Positions 22,394-36,975 are shown, counted from the stretch's first letter. The stretch is 64,000 bases of DNA from Hydnum rufescens UP504 (GCA_014904985.1 MU128927.1:209107-273106); one strand, 5' to 3'. A program made the numbers and translations. Notes: generated from the sequence alone by a model not told the origin.

Positions 22394-25300
22394 ATGTCGA
22401 AAAAGCAGTGGAAGTTCTTCAATGGCTACATGACCGCCAGAGATCTCTCCAACGACGATGACTATATATCGTGAGCATCATCTGACGCGTGCGTGTGCAA
22501 TACCCTACTTGGCTATACTGACTGCTTCACACTGGACCCTGTGCACCCCTTCTCACCAAACGCGTCGTAGGCACATCCTTCTCGATACGGTCGGGTCTGA
22601 AAAGCCTTTGGGCGTGCACCATATGCGCCTCCGAGCGCGTCTGCCCGTGCACAATCCGCAGGACGTCTTGAGGATCATTCGCAAGGTAATGATCACATCG
22701 TTGGACATATGGCTCAGTAGGCCCTAAATATGTGTATTTTACTGCGTAGCGCATTATCCGTCCCAGTAGCCTTTCTTCCGAGGTTAGATGCCGTAAAGCC
22801 ACCAACGATCTTCTAGCGTATGTTCTTATCTTCGCAGTCATGTCTCATACCCCTTTGTGACTAACTCCGATGCCAGTCTGGCTTTCGTCGCAAAGCATAT
22901 CAAGACAAAAACCGCGGAACAGATTGATGCTTTTGCCACCCACGCCTGGCGTTATTTCAAACTTTATCTTCCAAATGGTACGGTTGAAATAGCACACACA
23001 GCCCGCTACACATGGCGTACAGGCAAGACCGAGCTGTGCGTACTCGCCACAGCACCGATCCGTGGTGGCGAATATATTGAAGAGCTTGAGGGTTCCATGG
23101 CCCGCCTCTCGCCAGAGGAGGACGCAGACTTGAGTCGATCGCGTGACGATGGCCTTGGTAGTCGACGAGACTTCAGCGTTGTCCAGGTTATGGGCGGCAA
23201 TAGGAGTCTGCTTTTCTTGGGTCCCGCCCGCTTTGTAAACGTAAGTGGCATTTTCCTTTTTCTCCGACCATTTTACTCCTTGGGATCCTTTCATTACTTG
23301 TTTCCTCGTGCAATCGACCACCTTTTTCATGTTCTTTTCTCCGAACAGCACGATTGTAACGCGAATTGCGAATTGGAGCGCAAGGACAAGGTCATGCGAT
23401 TCAAAACGAAACGGGCAATTGGGGCTGGGGAGGAAATTACTGCACATTATGCCACAGACTATTGTGCGTATTTATCAATCCCATATGCCGAATTGGTTCG
23501 TTGAGCCTCCGACTCCGCATGTAGTTGGGAAGGACAACTGCGAATGCCTTTGTCAGACGTGCGAGGACGCGGGTGCAGGAGGATTTGCTCCAAAGCCCAA
23601 GCCAGAAAACGAGGAGGATATTTCTTCACAAGAAGAAGAGGGCGAAATTTCCAGTAGGCGCACTGGTGGAGGTCCATACAAATCAGACGCAATCGAAAAT
23701 AGTCAGGAAGAGGTGGCATCGAAAGAGGGTATCAATTCTTCACGTCGTCGTCGCCATCGTGCTCGCGTACGTTTTATCGCTTTATGTGGATCTCAGTCAC
23801 AAATTAATGGACCTCATTATTCTGTAAATTATAGCGGTTGTCGAGCATTGGACTGGGTGCCTCGATAGGTCCGCGAACAATGAGATCGAGTGTACGTGCG
23901 TCGCTTTCCGGGACGGTGCCTCCCAATAGTCCGACTCTCGAAAAATTCCAGAAGGGCGGGGATGTCGGAGTCTCTGCCCCCCAATCCGCGCGGTCTGCCG
24001 CTCAGACTTCTGCAAGCAAACCGGAATCTTCTGTATCTTCCCGATTATCAAACCTTTCCAAAGCACTGCTATTTTCATTGAACCACAATACGAATTCTCT
24101 TCCCGTCTTCGTCACTCTCTTCTGTTTCCTCGTCATCGTCAGAGTCCGAATTGGAATCCGATGCAGATGAAGATGAAGATATATCTAAACCTCGACGGTC
24201 TTCCCGCATGCGAAAGAGTACGGAGCGGGCGTCGCTAGGCAGTGTGCCTAGACGGACGGTACCGCTTCCACCACCACCTCCTGGCGCACCCCCGCGTCCT
24301 CGTGGGCGACCGCGGAAGGGTGCCAATGTCATGGACGATGAGGAAACGACGAGCGTGGTTTCATTTGGGACTTCAAGGAATACGGCCCCTTCGAAATACC
24401 CGACCCAAGGCACGCGCTCTGTGTCCAATCCAAAGGTCCCCGCGAAAAAAGTTGGCAGTTCCCGTGCCACTTCTGGTCGAAGTACTTCCTCGAAGGCGAA
24501 TTCCGTGGCCAAGACTTCTGGTTCATCGTCCGAGGAAGAGACGAATACGAGAGTCCTTCGCCCACGGCGCTCTCTCCACGCTGCCACCCCAGATATTTCT
24601 CCGACAGCACCACACATACGCCACCTAGCTCAACTGCAGAAGACTTCTGAGGGGAAAGCGAAGTGGAAGGGATGGGTGAGTTTGCCGCGTGGAACCTGCG
24701 AAACGTGCTTCAAGATCGATTCGGAGTTATACGAAATTGATGACGCTGATTCGACTACTTGCGCTCGGTGAGTTGCTGGCGCTTCATTGCGAGTCAAGTT
24801 GACCCTCTGATGCTTTGCTTTTCCTTTCCATTTCACAGCTGTACTCGCCATCTAGCTATCTTTGGTCTGAAGTGGCCTTCGCGAGCAGGTGCTGTTCTGG
24901 CCGAGTTCAGTGATTCGCAGGACTCAGATTCTGATGGGGAGGAATCGAGTGCAGTCGCATCCGGGGATGAAATTGACTCCCCGGCTGTAGCTACAAACCG
25001 CAATGTCGTCACCAGAAGGACAGCACGTTCGGAGCGTAATATGAAGGCTGGCTCGTGGGCAGTCGTGAATGGACAAGACCCCAATATCACTGCTCTCCCA
25101 CCATCGAAAAGGCGACGTTCATTTCCCACCGACAGGTTGAAGTCCTCGGTGCAGGCCCATAATACGGACCGCGCACTGCGGACCAGGATTCGGGACGAAG
25201 GCGTCTTGGTGGAATCCAAGGTACCCTCTCGTAGCACCCAGCCAACTGGTGTCCTGCTCAACCGTAAGGCACCAACAAGCAGTGAGTCCCGTACGATCTC

Positions 25301-26327
25301 AACTTCTTCCAAGACCCCGGCGCCTCCTCCCACGAAGCGATTACCGACCTCTTCTGCTCTCACCGTTAATACTGTGACCGCGAAGGGTCTGACAAGAGAT
25401 GCCAGGGCTCGTGCTAGAGAGCTGCTCCGCGAAAATCCTGAGCTAGACAAGTCTGAAGTCGAACTGATAGCCAACGCAGGCGTATTGCGGAGCGGCCGTT
25501 CACGAGCGAGCCTACCCGCCAAAGTAGACGATACACCAACCAAAGGGAAAAAGAGAGTCCGAGAAGCTACCTCCGACGAAGACTTGGGTAACGACCAAAA
25601 GGGGAGAATCACATCTACCGTACATGTGAACCGACGACCGTTACCTCTTTTCTGTAATGGACCAAACCCGTCCTACTTCGCACTACGCCGTCGTCGGCTG
25701 CCCGCCCTGATCTCTCATGATTCTGATGATGAAATGCAGAGGAGGCGATCCTACTCTCGGGCCGGCAGTGGCGATGATACCCGGCTTGGGGCTTCTTATG
25801 ATGCCATGACAAACAGGTCAAGATCTTCATCCCTCAGCCCCCCGCCGTCTGAGCTAGAACACGCGCCCCCTCGTTCCTCGTTTGCTTTCCACAGCGACAT
25901 GGAGATCGATGATCTATTCTGTCCTGATCCTACTCAAATTGTGGATTTATCGACTCCATTTTTCGTCCCTGACAGCCCGTCACCATCTACGATTCCCAGC
26001 TTGTTATTCCCCAAGATGGAGGTTGATAGGGACGATTCAGAGGTTACTCTTGTGGCAGACGGGGGTTCCTCGGATCAGAACGGCTCTACATCGCCTCCCA
26101 GTCAATTCCTAGAATATTCCCCCACATCTCCAGCGAACCTAGATGAACGAGACTTCTCGTCACCTCCATTGAAACGTCAAACGCGAACATACCAGAACTC
26201 CAAAAGATCTTTCGTGACCAAGGATTCCCCTGGAACTGAATCGCCTATCATTGGCCTTCTTTCGGCGATTGTTTCGCTGGCAAACATGAAGGAGACAGTC
26301 GAAACGGTTCAGCCGGACGGTAGATAA
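22394..26327 (+). CDS. SET9: SET9/Suv4-20-type histone H4 lysine-20 methyltransferase
   Basis: Chromatin enzyme that methylates H4K20. Start at 22394 (MSKKQWKFFNGYMTARDLSN). The N-terminal helical part continues through exons with GSEKPLGVHHMRLRARLPVH and VLRIIRK. The SET domain follows: FKLYLPNGTVEIAHTARY, APIRGGEYIEELEG, GPARFVN spliced to HDCNANCELERKDKVMRFKT, then IGAGEEITAHYATDYFG and the zinc-binding CECLCQTCE motif next to it. NHDCNAN and the EEITAHYATDYF block are the SAM/substrate-site signatures. After that comes an unusually long Ser/Pro/Asp-rich tail (about 700 residues, to 26327) interrupted near 24680-24850 by a conserved CETCFKIDSELYEIDDADST...CARC...H segment split by an intron. 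Introns are GT-AG throughout and I saw no frame break. The gene ends 237 bases before the hAT-like insertion. Confidence 0.9.
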
Positions 26328-26564
26328 TTATACTTTCTATATGTGCTCTCTCCCATCACGGTATCGATATCATCGATGTTGCTTGAAACGTTCCCCCCCA
26401 TAATTGTTTACTTAACTGGCTAGATGGTAGTGTTTTTGAGGTCCTTCTCAGGCGGTGGCGTTATGTATATAAATTTGTTCCCTGACCATTCAAGTTGTTG
26501 TGCCTTGTTCTCATCGAGCCTGTAGCGGTCCTTTGATCAAATTCCGGGTTGAAATTCCAACTTC

Positions 26565-26572
26565 ACCCTCGT
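26565..26572. repeat. left 8-bp target-site duplication (ACCCTCGT)
   Basis: Identical to 29975-29982. Eight-base duplications are characteristic of hAT transposition. Confidence 0.85.
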
Positions 26573-26588
26573 TAGTGTTGCCGCGACT
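26573..26588 (+). repeat. left terminal inverted repeat of hAT-like element
   Basis: Sixteen bases matching the complement of 29959-29974 without mismatch; similarity decays beyond into subterminal repeats. Confidence 0.85.
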
Positions 26589-29290
26589 TGCGCTCAAAGC
26601 CGACTCGAGCATGAGCCGAGTCGGATACAAGCAGAGCCAAGTCGCCGCAAAGTCGAGCTGAGCTGTCAAATTAACTGAGCCAAGCTGAGCTACAGTAGAC
26701 GAGCACCGCCAGGTCAAAATTCTTTGTTGGGACAAAAGGTTTTGTTTCCGGACTTTCCAGGAACCGCTTGAGTCATCATGCTTTCTCAGGTTTCTTCACG
26801 TCGTTCTGGGGGTGGTCGGTATCCCAGTTCACTGATTTTGGGTATAAAATTGCCTGTAACCGATAGAGAACGGAAGCCCTTGCATTTGGATACACCGTAG
26901 ACTTGAGAAATGGCACGCGGGAGGTTTGAGGAGTCGTTTTCGTGGTTGCGGCTAATTCTGGACCATGAGAAGTTACCATTTATGCCAATAAACGTTTACT
27001 TACCGTCTTGGGTTTTGGGGACCCCTGGATACCACCTGCTAGGGCTTTCAGGGCCTGTTGCCCAGTGCTATAGCTCAGTCCAGTAGACCACTCTTGGTGC
27101 CTTCTGCTCTATAAATCAGATTTTCCCTCACTCTTGCTTTACTTGCCTCTTAATGTGTGGTGTTGGTCTCTCCTGCTACCCAGGTAAGGATATTTGGAAC
27201 TCTAACTGCCTGGTGGCACTCCCTCTTTGAACACTCTGTACCCTGTGTGCACAGCCACTAGTGCCAGTCATTTGCCGCACCCATTGTAACCATACATCTG
27301 CTGCCCCTTCGAACTTTTCTTCAGTGCTCCCCCTGCTGCACTGTTGTCTCACTTAGTCTGTACAGTACACCACTCTCGGCACGTTTTCCACCTACAGGGG
27401 ATATAAATTAGACCTTTTCGAGTGTCGGGAAATGAGAATGGCCTAGCATGTAATAGTAAGAACAAGGAAAACAGGTCTCTGGGACAATTGTGGCACTGTG
27501 GTGTTGGCCGGGAGGCTGTGGGAGGCGCGAGGCGGCCTTTGCGGGTCTAGGTGCGTGGTTGGGCCTTGGTGAGATGGAATTCCCTCCAATGGAGACTAGA
27601 TTCGTCATGCAGAATGGCCACTCACATTGTGATTCGAGCGAAAGTCAGGGTGCAGATTGGCTGCAACATATAACCCACATCTAGCCATCTGTAAGTGGAT
27701 TCAGCCAGCTGAAGTTGGGCTGTCTGGTAGGCGGTTATTTTTCTCAACACACACTGTGCGGATCATAACGAGGCAGCAAAATATATTTTATGGAGATTCG
27801 CCGAGGCGAACCGGGCAAGGCTATATTTAGTGTGCATTCAGTGAGCCTCTCGTTTATCCTGTCAATGCATGCAGTAATGTAGGCAAATGTGGGTGATATA
27901 TTCATGTTTTGGCTGTTGTGTCGCTTCCATACTCTAGGCTCATCTTGTCTTTGTGGGTGTCAAGGAAGCTGAAAGATGCTAGAATCTTATGAGTGACCCA
28001 TTTCGCGCACCTTGCATTGTTTCTGTAGTTCACTGTCATTCGGCCTACAAGGGCGTTGTTTCGACTTTCGGATTGCATGCGGTGTGTTTTCTACATCAAT
28101 TCTTGCTCGTACCTAAATAGGTGGCGAAGACACCCATGGCCAACACCAGATCTCGGGAGGGTAGCTCATTCCTTCACTAGTCTTCTTTTGAATGTAGAGA
28201 TAATTTGCCTCCCTAATCAGGGAGAATGAAAAAGCAACTGCACTCACTATCGTTATGCTTGGAGAGGGTGGTTTCGGAAGACTTGAGGCGATGGCTGCGA
28301 GACCACGTTGACGCTCAGTGTTGGAGTTGGGGTCCGACGGGCCGAAGGACGGTTTTAGAGGGGGCAACCCCTATTTGGTAATCACATTGGATTCAAGCGC
28401 GTCTGCTGCATTCAGCAGACGTCTCCTAGGTCCATGAGCAGTTTCCTGCACCCATGGACCACTAACATAATTTGTCCTGTATTCTCTTTAGTACATCTCT
28501 GTGTTCCCACTTGTAACTCCTGTATTTTCCCCTATCCTGTAGGCCATAAATTGGCCAGTACTTCCGAATACCACAGTCTCTTTTTGCTCTGCCCACCCTC
28601 ACTCCGCTCGAGCATTTAGGCTCCCCTACAAATCTATCTGCCCTTGTCGTCGGTTCCCGGAGTCCTTAGGTTTTACATAGCCACAACCCAGACCACGGAG
28701 CTTACAGCACAAAAGAAACTTGTTGATTCTTATTCTTTGTCTAAGAGATATCGAATTTGCATCTAGATGGGAAGTCAGTAGTGTCAAACACTGTTCCAGT
28801 GTTCTGCATTTGTCGGCCACGTGTCCTTACCCTCTCAACGGCTATACGAGCCATATGAACTCCCGCCTGTTAGGTTCTTCACGACATTTGGAGCACCGAC
28901 GTGGAGCAGAATGAACGAACTGAACAAATCAAACAACGGACCTTGGTTGAATAAAACTCAAAGAATTATCAGAGGAAAATCCCCCATACATCCAATTGTA
29001 GTGCGTCGACTGAGTGGCACTGTTCAGGATTCAGCCACAGACAAGTGCTGATCAAACTAGCCACAGGTTTGATCTTGGCATCCCAAATGCCTATTGCCAG
29101 ATATCCTTAGGAGTGTATCAGCAAGCAAGCAAGAGGAGAGAAACCTTATTCATAGTGCGCGTGTAGGCACAGAAGGCGCCGAGAGCTGTCTATTGTGCCT
29201 AACTATGATAGCACTAGGGAACATGCAGGCAGAAGGTACCCCGGAAACAAAAAAGAAACTTTTGACCTGGTGGTGCTCGTCTACCGTACT

Positions 29291-29328
29291 GAGCTGATGT
29301 AGTTGACTCGAGCTGATGTAGTTGACTC
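29291..29328. repeat. two tandem 19-bp copies inside the hAT-like element
   Basis: GAGCTGATGTAGTTGACTC occurs twice in a row without mismatch, followed by CAAG..CTTG inverted bases. The position and motif content resemble a subterminal binding-site array. Confidence 0.7.
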
Positions 29329-29812
29329 AAGCCAACTTGAGTCGAAAAGTGTCTACATAATGAGCCTTTCCCAAATATGATAGCATTTATCATGACACTA
29401 TAGTTCCACTACCTGTAGACTTACAGTTAGATAATCTCTTGTCTGTGATGAGGCTAGGTGCATCAAAGGATCCAGGCTGAATGGACTGTAGTCCTGGGGT
29501 GCAGGATATAGGCTACATGATTGTACAGGACCCTATGTTGGGCAAATTATTCCCTAGACCAACAGGGGGGGGGGCAAGGGGAGCTGTGGGTGCAAAAAAA
29601 CCGATGCAAAACTAGACGTGAGTGATATTATCAGGGGTTGCTCAAGCGAGTGTGATCGAGAACACGTGGCTTAATCACCTGACCACTTATGTAACCATCT
29701 GAGGCCTCGTTACCACCCGTTTCCAAGAAGCATTCACCCTGATCTGACAGAAATGCTACAAATTTTGGAGCATATGGTATCAGTTCTAGTGACAACTAGT
29801 GACAATGAGGCT

Positions 29813-29819
29813 ATATAAT
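29813..29819 (+). promoter_or_regulatory. TATA-like box inside the transposon, upstream of UGP1
   Basis: TATATAA about 185 bases before the UGP1 ATG. Because the element ends 29 bases before that ATG, any core promoter closer than this must lie in transposon DNA. Function is inference. Confidence 0.3.
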
Positions 29820-29958
29820 AAAACTCAGTGTTGGATCAACTCAAGTCGACTTGAGTCGACTTTACCGACTGGGCTTGGCTCGAATCTCGGGGTCAAAGCT
29901 GAAGCTGACGGAAACCGCCGGAAGTTGAAGAAAGTCGAGCAGAAGCCAAGCGGAGCCG

Positions 29959-29974
29959 AGTCGCGGCAACACTA
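29959..29974 (-). repeat. right terminal inverted repeat of hAT-like element
   Basis: Perfect complement of the left end, followed at once by the second copy of the 8-bp duplication (29975-29982). Confidence 0.85.
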
Positions 29975-29982
29975 ACCCTCGT
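29975..29982. repeat. right 8-bp target-site duplication (ACCCTCGT)
   Basis: Second copy of the duplication flanking the hAT-like element; only 21 bases separate it from the UGP1 start codon at 30004. Confidence 0.85.
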
Positions 29983-30003
29983 ATCTCCCCTCATTTTTAG
30001 GCC

Positions 30004-32142
<2,139 letters not shown>

Positions 32143-32485
32143 CATTAACAAGTGCAATACTGCGCATTAGAGCTACCTTTTCCATCAAACGTTATACCCT
32201 TCTGTCACAATGCTTTGCCTTATACACCATTCGTTATCCTATGCACCTCCTGTCATCTCTCTGGTTCCTACCACCTTTTCTTTCGTAGTTAATATCTCCC
32301 GTTTCTCGTCCGGGTTCATAAACGAATCATATCAATGGACGATACAAAGTGCTATCAAATACACATCTGGCAGTTACAATGCGGAGTTAATCCTCTGTCT
32401 CAGACGCTGCAACCCAGGGGTAGGAAATTTGGGTCCTTCAGAACTTCGGCGGGCCAAGTGGTCTTGGAGAGCTAGCATGGAGGGT
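32143..32485. other. convergent intergenic region
   Basis: About 340 bases between the 3' ends of UGP1 and the gelsolin-repeat gene. No gene seen. Confidence 0.45.
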
Positions 32486-35400
32486 TCAGAACAGGATCGG
32501 AAGAAGAAATGGAATAATGGCATGGAAGAAGAATGGACGAACATGTTCTAAAGCCTCGCTGAGTGGCAGGACATTCATATGTGCAGGAGCCAACCCGCCA
32601 TTCTGCAAAGATATTCAGGATGAGATCTAGAAGCACACTGACCAAAGTAACAATAGTTTGCGGCTTACAAGGTGGTCCTCATTGAGGAAGCGAACATGGC
32701 CTACTCGCAAGTCGATGGGCAGTTTGCTTGGAAGAATAACCACGTGTATTGTAGGTTGGAATGGGCGTTCATGGGCAACGTTGACAGATATGCCCTGATG
32801 GTCGGTCGAGAGTGTAATGATATTCACACAGGATGGGAAAATGACATGATTCTCACCTGGGCTAGATCGAGCGCAAGCCTGATATCGTCGCGTTGTCCTC
32901 TGGCATCTTTACCCACAAGGATGTAGATTTCCATAACACCATCCAGAACGTAAACTTCATCATGTCTAAAATTCCCGTTACTGAGACACGGCAAGGGTCC
33001 GACCTGCATCACAAGAGGCTCCAGCTCATACACTGGCAAGGAAGGCAATCGCCTATTCGCCCACTTACCAAATCGTCAGACGAGCCCTTTGCACTGACCT
33101 TCCATGCTCTTGATGACCGAGGACCTTGGATTCTTGGTCGCTCTGTCCATAGATTCGCCTTAGCCCACTCATCTTGACCAAGATACATCCAAAACATTGG
33201 ATCCTCTTCGCCTTCGTTAAACTCTAGCACGGATAGGGAGTCACCCCTCATGAGAGCAGCATATGCCATCGCTTGCGAAGCCTCGGACGGTAATGAACCT
33301 CGACCGTGCCACACATAGATTACCCCGAGCACGATCACGACATATGAGAATGCAGAACAGAGATTGCGAATGTCCTGGTTCGAGGTAGAAATCATCAAGG
33401 ATACCATACGCACACGACAACAAAAACCTGGACACACCAAGTCCACCTCATCGATAATGATCGACGATTTAGAAGACCCTGACCTCACACAGTGCATCGA
33501 CGTGTTCTCAATAGACCAATGCACCCTGGTCCCTTGACGGATCGCGACCACTCCGCCAAGCAAGCCAATCAAATCGGCAGGTTCGTTCCCTTGTATGCAA
33601 CGGATTGCCTTGGTGCCGAATCTTGATTCGAGGTCACGTACTTTCCACTCTTCCGCCTCTCCAACGACAGCATTATCCCCTTGCCATGTCCAGATCGTCG
33701 TCGAAGCTAATCCGCGTCGGGTGTCTTTGCACCGATAAACTATGGTTCGTAATTCCGTATCATAAAATACGTAAGGATCAGAAGGCACGGGTGTTGCACT
33801 GCGATTCTTAATAGAGAAGACATCGGTTGAGATAGGCGTAAATGAAGGATCAAAAGCTAAAGAGTCGGTGGGGGATGATGCCAAGATTGAGGGAACATCG
33901 AGTTTGAGAAATGAACCTTCCCGTCCGGATTGAATCGAAACCGTGGGAGCCACGTCATTAGGGACAGGGGAGGGCGTGGAGGGTACGATCGACGTGTTTT
34001 TTGAGGCCATAACAGTGGTAATGCTTTGTCCTTCGACCCGGGAGATTGTAGGTGGGGGGGTTTGCACTTCAACCAAGGGAGGCAAAGTGATCGCGGAAGA
34101 GTATTTATCGTGGCTCAAACGCCTGCGAGGACGAGGGGAAGATGAGGGGCGGCCGTCAGACGAAGACTCTGGTGCATGAAAGTTTCCAGTAGACTCCTCA
34201 GGGAAGACCACGGAGGGTACCAGGGCTGAAGTTTTTCGCGGATCAACAAGGCCCATAGTCTCCGCCATTTCCATTGCGGTGCGCCTAAGAGTTGGGTTAG
34301 GAAGGGACGTTCGCGAGACCGGGGCAATCGCGTTGTCGAGAACTTGGTTCTCTGCGCCATCCAGAGACTTCGCCATGCCTGGAAGGGCGCGGCGACCAAC
34401 TGCGGATGATGAGGAAGGCGTGAGAAGGCTCCTAGAAGATCGGGGGCCATCGGAAAATTTGGGGGCAGAGAGCGACTTGATTCCAATAGGAGGTTGATTT
34501 CCCCACCGACCAGTCACGTTGTTGACCAGATCCTTAGTGGACGCCAAGTCCGAATCATTGCCAGAGGTGCTGTCTGGAGACATAGTCTTGTGTAATGATG
34601 GGCCCAAATCATCCGTCGAGGGTGAAGGAGATCGCATTGGGTTGAATTTGGGTGGTGGTGAGAGGGTGCCCCCCCTAGGACGTTCATCTATCGGAGGAGA
34701 TACACCAAGGTTGGCGATCGTTGGTAATGGGGCAGTCCCTTTTCGGGGTTTCCGAGCGCGATCCTTGGTAAGCTGAAGTCAAGAATCAGTATGGAATATC
34801 GTTCTGAACCAGGAAGTGGAGGAAAGGGCCCTACATGATTCAGGGGAGTGGATGAAGTGGAGACCAAGCCAACAGAATCATTTGTCTTTAGTCCTAGGGT
34901 TTGCGAGTTGTGCGAGGATTCGTCGTATTTCTGGGTGTGGATAGTTCCTTGAACGACTTCTCCCGTACCCTTGGGAACCTGCATGGAGGATAAAGTTGAC
35001 GATTGACTTTTATTGAAGCTCAGGGGCATGGGATTCTGGGTGGTTCCTATTGCAAGAGGCAATACACTATTTTGCGTTCCAGGTTTAGAAAAGGTGATTG
35101 ATTGGGTAGGCAACTTTCCCGAGGAAGGCGAGGATACTGGACTATTGGTGGTTTTCTCGGATGACAATGTCGAGGGATCACCCACGTATCTAGCAGTACT
35201 GGAAGGTGATCCAGAGGTTGAGACAAAGGATTTCGAGGACTGAGGTGGATCCTCAGGGAAGTTGTCCTTAAAGGGGGTCGAAGGTGGTTCGGGAGGCCAG
35301 CGATCGAGAACCGTACGCTTATGCATGAGTTCTTGGGTCGACTTTGGTGGAGGGTTAGCGACCGAGCTAGAACTCGCAGGAGAAGTTGGAAGAGGAGATA

Positions 35401-36369
35401 ACACGGCTTCTTTTAGAGGGCTTTCGCTGGCTTTCACACGTTCCCCCACAAACCCCCGTCCCTGAAGTCTGGTAAGGCTTGGCGTTAAAGGCTTAGAAGG
35501 CTGTTCATGATCAAAGACCGACGATGCATTGCTACCCTTTAGGAATGGAGAACGCAGAACGGAGTTGCCGGTAGGCATCGACTTTGCAGAATTTGAAGTG
35601 TATCCGACAGCTGGAGATGGGGCAGAAGATTTGGGTAATGTGGAGAATGGAAGCGAGGCAGATTCCCATGAACCTTCAATGGGCGTAGGATCGGCCTTGG
35701 GATCCTCTGGGGCTAAACGATTGCGAGAAGTCACGGGGAAAGCAGGAGTTGGACCAGTGGCTGCGACAGAGGCGTTGACTGTGGCAGAGCTTGCCTGGAC
35801 AAGCCTTGGGGGATCATAAGTGGATACATTAGATAGTTTAAAGCGTCCGCCCGCTTCTAATCCTGGGGTGGTATTACCTCTATTCTTTGGTTCCTGCCTC
35901 GCAGGGCCACCTACTCCTCGAGCCACCTGAGCAAGGGGAGACACGGAGTGGCTATAGGGTTTAGTATCGTATAGCGTAGGTTCATGGACATTTTCCTGGG
36001 GCCGGGGCTTGTTCAGACGGGGACCAGTGGCACGACCACCAATGAAAGTAGCCAAAGACATGGGGGCTGGTGTGACAGAGGTCTTCGACTCCATTCCTCA
36101 ACAAGTAGTAGGAATTAATACAAAAGCGGATAGTCTTACAAATAACCAATACCTTCTTCGTTCCTCAGTGCGCTTGGTGCGATTTGAGAGATCCTCTGCT
36201 TCCTCCGTGCCCGTTCTTCGCGGCTCTGCGCAATCTCGAGCTCAAGACGGCCTCGCTCAGCCGCCTCGTCGCTGTCAACCAGATGTTGCAAGGTCCGTAT
36301 TTTAGATGTCCACTCTGCCAGGCCAGTCTCGGGAGTCCCGCCCTCATCCAATCCTCGTCCAGAGTCCAT
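32486..36369 (-). CDS. DUF4045/gelsolin-repeat protein, about 1200 aa
   Basis: Start at 36369 (MDSGRGLDEGGTPETGLAEW, then KIRTLQHLVDSDEAAERGR), a short coiled N-terminus spliced near 36140 to a very long low-complexity Ser/Pro/Thr-rich region (36090-33800) that contains TKDRARKPRKG, LPTIANLGVSPPIDERPRGG and FNPMRSPSPS. The C-terminal third is villin/gelsolin-like: YVFYDTELRTIVYRCKDTRR, IWTWQGDNAVVGEAEEWKV, IRCIQGNEPADLIGLLGGVV, then IIIDEVDL spliced to FSYVVIVLGVIYVWHGRGS and EEDPMFWMYLGQDEWAKANL, and a last repeat with FRHDEVYVLDGVMEIYILVG. The end is AHMNVLPLSEALEHVR and a hydrophobic tail, stop 32486-32488. This layout is that of fungal proteins annotated DUF4045 with gelsolin repeats; an actin-related role is inferred only from the fold. 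Long exons are unusual for this window. No frame break seen. Confidence 0.82.
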
Positions 36370-36975
36370 GCCTCGTGCTGGCTGGGAACACTGGGTGTAT
36401 CGATTCCGATCGCGACTTGCCGACCTTACTCAATTAGAGCCTCACCTTGGCACAAACATAAGACGCACCCAATTATATTGCATGCGCGTCCAAGTGCATG
36501 GCAGTTGCATGGCCCAGATAGGTCACTTGATTTTTACGGGTAACCCAATTGGGCCATGGAAGAAAAATAGTCCAGATTTTTTTGAGATTCTCTTCAGCAG
36601 GGTGATGTCCAGCTTGATCCTTTCAACCCCTCATCCCCCAAATCACGTGACTTGTCTGGTGCCTTAAAAACAAGTAATACTACTGGCCTTGCATCTATTC
36701 AAGGGGGTCCCAAACTAACAAGGGATAGATTTGAATCGCCCTCGCCAAGACACCAAAGCCACAAGTTGCATCGGCGGTCATCTGGTTGGTAGACAAAACC
36801 GTGGATGTACCTACAGTAGCTCAATTTCTAGCGCTCACTGGCAGGGACTCGATTGGAGTTTGAATAGATCCACTGTTTCCAGGCACCTCGTGATTGTCCC
36901 TGACAACCAGCCTCTATCTTCCCCCTCTAAACAACGGTGATAAAGCATTCTTGACGAGTCCATAAATTCTCACAT
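36370..36975. promoter_or_regulatory. divergent promoter region
   Basis: About 600 bases between the start codons of the minus-strand gelsolin-repeat gene and the plus-strand D-amino-acid oxidase gene; must hold both promoters. No specific site recognised. Confidence 0.4.

Larger units (their letters stand above)
26573..29974. mobile_element. non-autonomous hAT-like DNA transposon, 3402 bp
   Basis: The ends are perfect 16-bp inverted repeats, TAGTGTTGCCGCGACT at 26573-26588 and its complement at 29959-29974, flanked by an exact 8-bp direct duplication ACCCTCGT. The TAGTG-type terminus and 8-bp duplication fit the hAT superfamily. Subterminal DNA on both sides is rich in short GAGTCG/AGCCGAG/CAAGTCGA-like motifs in both orientations, as expected of transposase-binding subterminal repeats. 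No frame inside exceeds about 85 codons and none resembles a hAT transposase or BED finger, so it must depend on a transposase encoded elsewhere. It contains two adjacent hairpins (28400-28460), a 19-bp tandem pair (29291-29328), a G run near 29565 and a TATATAA box (29813-29819). Perfect termini and duplication suggest recent insertion. Not a retroelement: no LTR or reverse transcriptase. Confidence 0.85.

Noticed and set aside
24075..25612. Long minus-strand frames over SET9
   Set aside because: Shadows of the low-complexity SET9 tail; no domain.
26573..29974. Transposase gene inside the hAT-like element
   Set aside because: All frames are short, unconnected and lack BED-finger or hAT dimerisation signatures.
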